Source of the DNA: Epinephelus fuscoguttatus
Taxonomy: Eukaryota > Chordata > Actinopteri > Perciformes > Serranidae
Assembly: GCF_011397635.1 (NCBI RefSeq)
Contig: NC_064759.1
Coordinates: 19,492,428 to 19,556,427, forward strand
DNA length: 64,000 nt
Direction of reading: 5' to 3'
Shown here piece after piece: positions 48,265-58,300 of the stretch. The notes beneath the pieces are model-generated. The model ran no database searches. It was given only the letters and a program-made list of their open reading frames with translations, and was not told the origin of the DNA. The position numbers were made by a program, and so were the translations under genes. Every line of letters starts with the position of its first letter. Position 1 is the stretch's first letter.

Positions 48265-48960
48265 CGGGCTATTATTTGCTTAAATCGCTGAACTCAACAG
48301 GCCAGTATTTGGGACAGGCGTTAAAATCTTTCCAAGACCCTGTGTCTTCGAATGAGCACATCACATTTTAGGTTTACTTGACCTTATACGTCATTCTACT
48401 TAACTTAGACCTGTTGTCCTCGTTCATAGACACTTTTTTGTGCCATCTAGTGGCAGTAAGAGCACAATACACTAATCCATGTAAAAACAAAATGGCTGCC
48501 ATCTCTGCCAAGTCAGTCTGCAGCCGATCCCGACACAAAAATGGACAAGGTACAAAACCTGATCACATGTAATGGTTGAAACTTGTTTATTTATGATTAA
48601 TAATGTTTGTAGTTTGATATGGCAACAAATTTGATCAATTTAAGCAACAATAACAAGCTTAGACTGTTAATTAGGAAGTACTTATATGAAGACAGTAGGA
48701 CTTTATTATTGTCTTGTTTAAGGACATTGGGACTTCATTATCGTTTTGTCTGAGGACGTTGGGACTTGATTATTGTTGACAGTGTTTAGTTTTTTATGCT
48801 TATTGGGTCCTACTGATACCAAATAGCTAGGAGAAATTAAAAGTGCATACCAAAGGAAAGTTTGGGTCTCAGGAGGATATGGGACAGGCCTTTAATTTCA
48901 TTGATGCAAAACTGCTCAGCAAAAACTGGGAATAACAATCAAATTGTTAATTTAAACCAG
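48265..48960 (+). repeat. older repeat split by element copy 3
   Basis: AATAGCCCGGGCTATTATTTGCTT...AACAGGCCAGTATTTGGGACAGGC lies left of the inserted element. GGGACAGGCCTTTAATTTCA, then TTGATGCAAAACTGCTCAGC continues on the right. Together these halves follow a teleost repeat that I recall as continuous. Confidence 0.55.
48322..48880 (+). mobile_element. 'CCTCCTGAGA' inverted-terminus element, copy 3
   Basis: Colinear with copy 2 from AAGACCCTGTGTC to GGGTCTCAGGAGGATAT. It has three tandem ~36-bp units (GACATTGGGACTTCATTATCG-like) at 48686-48780. It is flanked by direct repeats GGGACAGGC at 48311-48319 and 48881-48889 that split an older repeat. Confidence 0.78.
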
Positions 48961-48974
48961 TATGAATATTACTT

Positions 48975-49118
48975 GTGTCGTTAGAGGTGTTCTGGTCCCC
49001 TTGGTGTCCCTAAGGAGGAGCTGGAAAGCATTGCTGTGGAGAGGGACGTTTGGGGTGCTTTGCTTGGCATGCTACCCCCATGACCCGGCTCCAGATAAGC
49101 AGATGAACAACAATGGAA
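48975..49118 (+). pseudogene. LINE 3' end fragment, same family as 33746-34352
   Basis: CGTTAGAGGTGTTCTGG equals 34147 on; then CCTTGGTGTCCCTAAGGAGG, GAGCTGGAAAGCATTGCT and GAGAGGGACGTTTGGGGTGC match 34240-34310, skipping about 90 bp. Only the last codons of ORF2 and the tail remain. Confidence 0.82.
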
Positions 49119-49219
49119 ATGATTATTCCTGTTCACAATGTGAGGATATTAGTTTGCTGACATTAGCAATTAGCATTTAAGTAGAGTTGATAGCGTGGCT
49201 ATAAACTGGTTGTGTGTAG

Positions 49220-49370
49220 ATGGTAACCACAGATTTGCGAACCCTAACCAAGTGCTTTAGGTGCCTGAACCTAACCAGACCAAAAACTGTAGCTTTATAA
49301 CACCATAAAACAATGAGACAAGAGTGTTTTGAAGCAGCTTGCGAGAGTTCTGCAAATCTAGTGTTACCAT
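49220..49370. mobile_element. 151-bp miniature inverted-terminus element (MITE)
   Basis: Ends ATGGTAACCACAGATTTGC and GCAAATCTAGTGTTACCAT: 17 of 19 complementary. The interior contains CGAACCCTAACCAAGTGC and CCTGAACCTAACCAG. No clear target duplication was identified. Confidence 0.7.
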
Positions 49371-49394
49371 TGAGCCATGACCCAGTAAACTTTA

Positions 49395-49720
49395 CGCCTT
49401 GCCAAGTTGTCTGTCTTTTGACCCTGCTGTCTGTTTGGCATGGTTTTGAGTCTGCTGGCTGCTAACTTCCGCTGCTATGCTGTTGATATTTGTCTGCTGG
49501 CTGAATTTGCTCTTGTCTTGTTCAAACTGTGTATGCCTGCTTTCTTGTCTTATGCTGTGTGTATTCATCTGCTGACTGAATTGTCTCTTATACTGCTGTA
49601 CGCTGGCTGTTAATTTCATCTTTATCCTGCTGAAATGTGCTGGTTGTTAATGAATGCTCTTATGCTTTTGATATGTGCTGGCTGTCAATGTCTGATAACT
49701 ATGTGCAGTGTGTTTGCACT
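49395..49720. repeat. degenerate CTGCTGGCTG-rich tandem tract
   Basis: Recurring GTCTGCTGGCTGMWAATT-like words at irregular spacing of about 45-75 bp, T-rich on the plus strand; an old minisatellite. Confidence 0.55.
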
Positions 49721-52700
49721 GGTAGTAGTTGTGAATAACTGAACCTCTTCCCTGATGTGACTCAGTTGGTTTTTGCTCTTAGTTGTTTGGCATGTGCACT
49801 GCGAGGCTTTGATGCTTTTTATAGGGGCTTAATTGCTTTTGTGGCATATTTCCTCCTGTGTTGTTGACATTATTTTTGTCAGTGCCTTCTGGCTTGTACA
49901 TGTAACTGTTGTTTTGCACACAGCCTATTTATATAATAATTTCACTGGCTTCATGAGAAACACAGCACGGCTTTATCACGCACAGGACAGCCATTTTCAC
50001 ATTTTCGTCATATCTGGCTTAAAGTAATTTTTCAGTGGGGTTTGTGTTTGTTTCATCGTCCAGGTCAATTAGACTATGATCGCCATTCGGTGGCTGGTGT
50101 TTGGGGCAACTGGCTATTATGTGTTCCACAGTTTATAGCGTCGGTGAAGATTCTCAGTCATCCAGGTCATGGTAATCGTAAAATCGTAGGCAACTGGACT
50201 TGCTTGCGTTTCTTGAAGACGTTTGGCCTCTCACCCAAGACGCTTCTTAAGTTCTAACTGACTGGTACGAAGTTGCAGGCTTTAAACCCTGTGTGGGTGG
50301 GAACCCTTGCAGAGTCGTAGGGGTCACGTGAGCTCTTAGTTTCAGAGAGTTTGTAGTAGATCCCTGTATTGTCCAAGAGACCACATTTTTGCATTGCTGC
50401 CCCGAGGCGTCCTTTGCCTGTCCTCAGTCGAGCAAGGCTTGCCCATCGCTTTCGGGGCAGGTGCTGGCCGGGAACATCTGTGGGGTCTTCAATGTAGTGG
50501 TTGAGTCTTGATAGTCCTGCTAACTTCCACTGGTCCCACCTTCTTGCCTTGACCGGGCAGGCTTAGAGGTATCAGATGGTGTTGTACGGAGCAGTTCTTG
50601 GGCGTGTGTGGCAAAGGGGTGCCAGGACTTGAGACTGGCTGCTTCTTGTCTGCAAATGGACTTCAATCACCAACAGTGTTTACGCACAAATCTGTGCCTA
50701 AACCATGTGTACAAACGTTTTAGTAAAATTCTGGGGTTCATCAATATTTTCTTTGCTGAATTTGTTCTGCTCTACAAACAGATTTAGAACGTCCTCAGAC
50801 CATATGTACGCACAAATGAAAACTAAATGATGCATGTAAACATAGTCAATGCTGCTACACTCAGCTACAGTCGTGATACTGATGGTAATCTGCTGTTAGC
50901 CTCTGCTTCATAACATTTCAAAAGAATGCTGTCTCAGTTTATTCACGGCTTGGAGGTGCTTTGTTACTTAATGGCCACACAGGAACCAGGTGCTCACTAG
51001 ATAGTACATTCTCTTCATTGTGTGTGGTGTCTTGCAGGGGAATGGACCACACAGAATAGACTCCACATAATAGCCGGTGTCAGGCTCTGTGTCTAATATG
51101 GTTTTATGGGGAGTGTATTATCCTCACTTTCACAATTCTGCTATTCTGACTTTGGTGACAGGGTCACAGCTTAGGTGGCCAATATCAACTCTGCATTCAC
51201 ATAATATTTCTGTTCCACTTCCATGTGAGATGGAGGATGGAAATACTGTTTGGTTGCCAATAAAGACTCACAGAACATTGATGGTTTGCCCACACTGGGT
51301 GAATGTTTGTGCTAGACATTATCACATGTCAGTCTTTTAGTGGTTTGAGGATTTACAAGTTATAAAAGTATGAATTCTTGGCATGTCAATAAAGCCTTAC
51401 AAAGCAAAAAATATACTTAATACTCATCAGTGTCTGGCATGTGTTCACATTCTTTCTGTTGGCCAATGTGGAGTCAGAAACGGCTGGTGTAGCATTGCTC
51501 AAAGGAAAGTCTTGGTTGGAGATGGAGGCAGGCCAGGAACTTCCGCTAGAGTCGTCCTCAAAGTACAAACTGTGCTGGAGGAGCAGACAGGCTTCAGGTT
51601 TGCCTTGGGCCCCGCTCTGTTTTCAGATGGAGCCCACACTGAAGTCTTCTCTGTTGAGGTCTTGGAAGAGCCTCTCATGTGGTCACGGGTTTTCAGAAAT
51701 CAGTGGCGCTGATGGCGTGGACTCTTTGAAGCAACTGAGTAATTACATTTGTATAAACCTCTTGTGAATGGCGTCAACCTCCAAAATCGTAGGACCCAAA
51801 ATATGTTTCGCTAGACCCACGATTCACTAATAGTGTCTTTTTCATTTTACAGGATGTAATTAGGATGTAATTAGAAGCGCATATCTCAGCCTTATTGTAA
51901 TTACAGTTATGAAACAATACATCAATAAAATTAAATGAACATCATCATGAGGAAAATCCAGTTATGGAAAGCCATAAATCTGAACCACAACACAGCGTGG
52001 GAAAGACGAACATAGTACTTCAGGCTGTCTTTTGTGGTTCTTTGGCTGATTCCAGAAACCAGCCTTTACAGATAATAACATCTATTGGCTACATTCATGC
52101 TGCTGAACTACCTCTTTAATTAATCACATTTTGTTGAAATGGCCAAAATCAAACCTTTTTGAGTCTAACATTGCACAAACCATACAGTTCTAAGGGTTAT
52201 GATTCCCCTCAGTGAAAGGCTCCTTCTTAAAAAGCATTTTAGATATGCGGCAGATTTATTGCCATTTCCGATGAGGTCACACACATGATTTGTTTCTGCA
52301 TCTGCCCAGCTCTTTTCTTTGACAGAGGCGAACTGTTCTTCGCCAGTTCAGCTCCTTTTTCTCTCTTTCTATTTTTAGCTCAGAGGGGTTTTTTTGTATT
52401 TGACCTCTGAGCTCCAAAATGCTTCAGTTCTCAACACTCAGTGTTCCCAACAGTTCCATGTTACTTGTCTTACATTCCTCCCATATCACAGTACACTGAG
52501 TCTAATACTTATGCAAGCACTGTGTTATATTTTATAGGAGAGCCTGTAGTGTCTGTAAAAATGTTGGTTCCTTAGCAGTTCTTGGGCATGGGTTGAGGTG
52601 CTTTATAACACTGCTGGGGCACAAAGAACTGTTTAAGCCTCACTGTGGTTCTTTAAAGGTTTCTCCAGTAGAGAACCTCTAAAGAACAAGACAGGCACTT

Positions 52701-53480
52701 AAAATGTTCTCTACAGGTTCTTCAGCTTAGTTTAGTTTAGTTTAGTTTACTGGGGAAAGAATAAAAATGCCACATCAAAGTAGCCTACAAACAGTGTATT
52801 TTCAGAGGATACTACATTAATGCAGTGGCTGTCAACCTGTTTGTCCTCATGTGCACAGAAATATTTCAGGATTTAAAAGGTAATGTATTGTGTTTTTCAG
52901 TAAGTCTTTTGTACAAGCATGACAGAGACAAGTAGGACATGCTCCTAGATCAACATCCCACATTCCGATCCCTGACCAACGATGCGACTAACCAATCAAA
53001 ATGGCAGGGATCACGGATCAACACTAGCACTGCAGTCTTGCAAAAACTAAAACATGTTTTGAATAGTCTACAAAAATTGCAAATCACCAACCAGTCTTTG
53101 CAATTGAAAAATGTTATTATCTTTAGTCTTTAATATTAGTGAACAATATTCTAGCCTATTAGCAAGCTAACTTGTTAGCATAGCCTACCTACATAACTTA
53201 TGAATGCTGCAGTGGCACATAAAGATTTCGTTCAGTGTCACTGAGAATTTTGTTAAATTGTACTAACTTAAATTTGGAAAACGCAGCTTAGCTCTGAATT
53301 AGCACGAAGGAATTTTGACATGTACAGAAGCAGCACGCTGATGATGTCATTGGGGTGTGATTGGTTGATCGCAATGTTGAAGTTCATGGCTAAATCATGT
53401 TGTGCTTTAGTGCACCATTCTGGTTCTGGGTCAAGATTTCTAAAGAAATTACTAATGATCATTCACTTTTTAAGAGTGTC
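49721..53480. other. non-coding; one probable dispersed repeat at 50170-50265
   Basis: CAACTGGACTTGCTTGCGTTT, then TTGAAGACGTTTGGCCTCTC and TAGTTCTAACTGACTGGT-like text (50190-50265) is a widespread teleost repeat whose class I cannot assign. (TTTAG)n occurs at 52727-52749. The rest shows no gene. Confidence 0.45.
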
Positions 53481-53488
53481 ATATAGAG

Positions 53489-53768
53489 CAGTGGTTCCCA
53501 ACTGCTGGTTCGCGGTCCAAAAGTGGGTCTCGGGCCCATTCTAAAAGGACCCCATGTGATGTAGTTTGTAAAAATCACACTTTATTTTTAAGTACAGTGA
53601 ATTTCCGGCACAGAGCTTTTATTTTGAAGCTACTTGACAGAGACAGCAAACTAGCCTGATGAAATGGCCAAACAGACCTATGCTGCTAAATGTATTAAAT
53701 GTGTGGACCTTGAACTAATGACTAAAAAGAAATCTGGACCCCGTGGCTGGACCAGTTGGGAACCACAG
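53489..53768. mobile_element. complete hAT-type miniature element with 8-bp target duplication
   Basis: Inverted termini CAGTGGTTCCCAACTG and CAGTTGGGAACCACAG (15 of 16). Flanking ATATAGAG and ATGTAGAG form an 8-bp target duplication with one mismatch, the hallmark of hAT transposases. The 280-bp interior has no coding capacity. Another end of this family is at 1-60. Confidence 0.88.
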
Positions 53769-55358
53769 ATGTAGAGGAATATTGACTCGTCCAAGGAATT
53801 ATCTGACATCATTTAAGAGCCCGAAGGCGTAAAATTTTAAAGCATTATACTGCTATTCGGTATCTTTCAAGGGTCTACATAGCACTATTTGACAAAGGCA
53901 CCGTGTAGCACCTGTAGAAGATGTGTGCCATATAGTACCAAAACATGATTACAAGCCAAAGAATCACTTTGGGGTACTTTATAACCCCATTTCTGTTAAG
54001 CTCCCTCATCATTACTGACATTATTAAATATTTTAGAGGCCCTTCAGTGAAAAAAATCTTTGCTTTAGTGTGCAGATCTGTGCAGAAAAGGACATTGACA
54101 CTTAATATCTTGCAAAAATTGTGCAATATAAACTGACCCTTTTGTTTGTTTAGTTTCATTTATTTCACCCCTCGTCCGAGAGGGAATGTGCCTGTAATGA
54201 CCATTATTCAACACAGTTTTTAAAAATAGTATGTTCCCATGGAAGTTTCAGAAGCACCCGGTCCCTGATGAGCTCCAGATGTTGTCCAGATGTGCTCCAC
54301 AGTGGGCAACACTAGTAGGCTTAGACAGGAGCGCACTACCACCGCCACCGCTATACCACTTGGAGCCAAAACCGGATTCTTACTGTAAAGATGGCGTGGT
54401 CAAATTAAATAGCCCTCCCTCTGGTGGGTGTAAAGAATTTGTTATTAGTTCTCTTCCCACGTTCTCTGCATCCATCGCGATGACTCACTGTGTTCAGAGT
54501 TTTCAGTGTGAGTCAGTTTTTCTCAGAGTGACACAGGATGCCTTTTCCACTTAACAGCAAAAAAACGCAGCTGACCACAAACTCTGTTTAACCCCCAAAG
54601 TGTTTTCAAGATTTTGTTTTATAAAAGCACAGTCCATTAACATCAGCCATTTCTGTATATCTCAACACATTCACTCTGTTGAATGAAATATGTTTTACTA
54701 ATGTGAGGTCAGTATTGCCTGGTTACGTCCACCAACACTGACTGAAAAGTTAAGCACTTCTCTTTATGTATCATAGTCATACACTACCCCCCAGTGGATT
54801 TATGCAGCATTACATTCTGGTGTAGAAAATCACCTGCATGTCAGCCCATGTTTTCGACAGTAGTATCTCAGGTATGAACATTCATGTAACAATGCCCCTT
54901 TGGATGACTTATAATTATATTTTAGTTCTTTGCAAATGACATCACAATATATCCTTCTATGTACAGCTGCATATATTACACACTCTGCCGAGGCATTAAC
55001 TGTGTAAATGTTAAAAGTACAGTAATGATAAAAGTAAGAAACAAAACAATTTAAAACAACCCACTTAGGACCAATATTTGTGATTTCCAGCATTCACATA
55101 TGTAAAAACTTTAACAGTACATTAAAAAGTCTTTTGAACAATCAAGTTTCTCCGGTCCAGTGCAGGATGAGCTTGATCCAACTATACTTTCTAATTCAGC
55201 CCTCGCTTTGGAGTCTGCGGTGGGAGAGCTCGCTTGTTTTCTCCATCCCCATTCCACGTCAGAAAAATGTTCATCTTGTTTAAAATTGCAGAGCGAGAGC
55301 CTGCATGGCACAGTGTCAGACAGACAGACAGACAGATGGACAGCTGTCTGCAGTTGGA
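53769..55358. other. downstream region / 3' UTR of the adaptor gene
   Basis: No repeat or second gene recognised. Part of it should be the 3' UTR of the minus-strand gene. A CAGA tetranucleotide run is at 55319-55336. Confidence 0.45.
54159..54164 (-). terminator. possible poly(A) signal for the adaptor gene
   Basis: This is the nearest AATAAA on the minus strand that I noticed downstream of the stop at 55359. It would imply a 3' UTR of about 1.2 kb. Weak evidence, since the hexamer is common. Confidence 0.25.
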
Positions 55359-55391
55359 TTAATGCTTCATCCTCAAACTGTGAACTTCCTC
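55359..55391 (-). other. sh3d21: adaptor gene terminal coding exon (33 nt)
   Basis: The acceptor is TTCCCATACAG. It encodes EEVHSLRMKH and a TAA stop at 55359-55361, in phase 0 after ...REALQ. Family members also place a very short last coding exon, beginning with a (M/E)-E-V-like tripeptide, directly after the conserved LQ. Reading through the preceding donor instead would end in VREFCMHS and stop, which is less family-like. Confidence 0.75.
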
Positions 55392-58300
55392 CTGTATGGG
55401 AAAGACATTTTTCAACGATCAATTATACCACGGTCATGATCATGATCTGAACCACAGCTTCTCTATTCTTTTCTTGTGGCGATATGCGGTAGGTGTAAAT
55501 CACGAATGCATGCAAAACTCTCTGACCTGCAGTGCCTCTCGTTTGCTTCTCTCCTCCCTCAGTTCTTCTTTCACTTCCTGCATGTCTCGGCTGATCAAAA
55601 GACATAGAGACAGAGACGATGAGTTTGCAGACATGTCTAAATAGGTCAGGATGCACACTTCCTGTAAAATGAATGTTTATTAATGTAGATTGTTGCTTTA
55701 GTTGTGTGGATAAATGAGATTGAAACAGAAATGACCTTGATATTGATAGCTCTAATGAAACACCTGAAATAGAAAATATATTTCTCTGCAATCTGCTGCT
55801 CATTTTAGCTCGTTGTTTAGCCCGGAACTTTTCTGTTGTGATTCAGTCTCACCAATCTTGTAGCTCAGTTTTCAGCTGCATCAGGCTGTACTCACTATAC
55901 TGGAGCATTGAGCAGCTAAAGAGCCAGATATTTCCCTTAGGATTTAGTAGATGCTAGCATCACACAAGAGTTATAATGGACTTAACTTCATCAGGTGGCC
56001 AGAAACATGACTCCAAATGAATAATAATTTTGTTCTGTAAGTGCCTCATTTGTAAATAAGTAGTTATAATAACAGCAGTTTACCATATCATCTTAAAAGG
56101 TAAAGATATGTCATCATGTGTTTACAACTTGTTGCTGATGCCCCAAGTGGCCAAAGAAAATCAGTTATTTCAAGTTCAAATACAATCATTCAGGCCTGAT
56201 GTGGCATATGCAGACACTCACAACATAGAAAAATGCACCGGACTACACTGGGTATCACTGTGAGAAATAAACGATTGTTTTACAAATACCTTGCCAAAAC
56301 ATATAAAGCATTGTGCCTTGACCAGCTACAAAATCAGATGATACATTTATAAGGGTCTCTAGCTTGATTAACATCAGCAGACTGTCTGTTCCAGACATTA
56401 GAAATAGTGTGATTCAGCAGTGCAGAGAGGACATTAGGTTTGTGTTTTGGGTCATGTGGCATCTCAGAAGCTTTATAAAGGCACAAAAACAGAAGATTGA
56501 CATCTCCAGACTGAATCACAAATCCTAATTGAGCAAAAAAAATGTGAGCTTGCAGACTCGTCTGGTTCCCAGGCAACCAAAACAGGGCACAAGAGGCTAA
56601 GATTGGATTCATTTTTGTTTTTTCAATAAGATAAAATTACAGTTCATCTCCAAAATGTTAAAATATGTTTGAAAATAGGACACCTAGAACATATCAGCAT
56701 GTATAAATGGATGTCCTCATGAAACATTGACATGAGGAAATAGCTACGTCCATACCTTTTTATGTAAAAGCCCTTAAGGCCCTGCAGAGTGCACACATCA
56801 TCACAGGTGTTATGGTTACTCTTGATTAGAGTAACTGATTAGACCTTAGTAGAGCTTTGTTCAGCCCCAACGAAATGTGTATTTAAATGGGAACGATGGT
56901 GCATTGAAAACCCTGTTGTGTTACACAAGCGCACTGCCTTTTAATATAACAGGGTTAAATTGAATTCAGAAGGGCTTCACATGAAGTAGAACCAAAACTG
57001 TATGTAGAATGAGTGAAGATTTACTATAATTCATTTTATACGTGTCTCTGCCGATTGGGTAATGCCTCTAACACACCCACCAAACGAGAAGAAATGTACC
57101 TCAAAGCCAGTTGCGCACCATTTTGAGGAAATATGTCGTTCAACCTAGAAACTCTAGCAAAACGATGCACACTGTTTTGAGGTTGAACATGCTGTAATGA
57201 GGATTACATGCTGTTCCAAAACTCTACGGGCCAATAAGAATGTAAGGGTACGTTCACACGTGCAAATTAGCATTAGCGAATATTCGCCTCCCATTCACTT
57301 GCATTTCATGCGAGGGAAGGGGCGAATAAAACATTAGCTTTCGATTGGCAAAGCAAATTGGCATCTTCACATTGCGTGGGCTCCAACTTTGGTGACCTTT
57401 GACCAGTGACATTGCAGCCTCAACCAATAGCAAAGAAGTCTGTGTGGATGATCCCACTTGACTGTCACTGGCTGAAGGTTCAGAGAGAGCCAAGATGGAG
57501 GAGACATTAATTGCTGACGTGTCTAACCAGACAGTATTGTATGATATTGGTCAGCAAAATTACAAACTGCTCCACATTAGAGAGACAGGCACGGAGTGTA
57601 AAAATGGTGACTGTACCAATAACATCATATTGTGGGGTATTCATGAGCAAGCTAGCTACCATTCATTTGTCATTTGTTGCAAGCTAGCCTTCCGTGTGAG
57701 TCACATCTGGCACTGCCCACATTCAGTACGACCTGGCCTGCATTTACTCATGTGTGACCGTGCCCTTGGTTGTGACACAACGGCACTAACAAGAGAGTAA
57801 GGGGGAAGTCACTCAGGCCCGATAAGCTTTTTCAAAATACATGAGCCTGTGGATTCACTTTAAAAGCTCCTCTGGTTGTAATCACATGTTGACTCTCTGA
57901 ATAGCCTCAGAAGTTCAGTTGCCAGTGAATCATACGTCTACAACTTCACACAGCACGGCTCATGTTTAGCAATCAAGCCTCTGTGATGTGTCATATCAAA
58001 GCAAATCAAAGAGATGCAAAAGATCTAACACAGTTTTTTTCTGGATGGAGCACTTATGTTTGTACACAGTTTGTATTTCTGTCTTAGGTTTGATTAGTCA
58101 CTTCCTGTGTGTGCTGGGGGCCACAAACAACACCCAGAATTTATTTAGGATAGAGGGTCTGTCTACACGTCCTCCATAAGAGTTCAAAAGGACAAGACAG
58201 TTTTATTCATATCGTTAATGTTCTCAAATGCTCACTTTAAAAATGAGTAATACTCACTCGTGTCTTGTCTGTAGCAGCTCCAGAGCCATCCTCAGCTCTT

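Noticed and set aside
55230..55310. Alternative terminal exon starting at GCTCTCGCTCTGCAATTTTAA (acceptor CATGCAG)
   Set aside because: In phase 0 it would give ALALQF and stop, which is less like the family end than EEVHSLRMKH from the nearer acceptor at 55392.
55423..55803. 126-codon minus-strand open frame overlapping the sixth adaptor exon
   Set aside because: Different reading frame from the exon; the spliced frame, not this one, continues the coiled coil.
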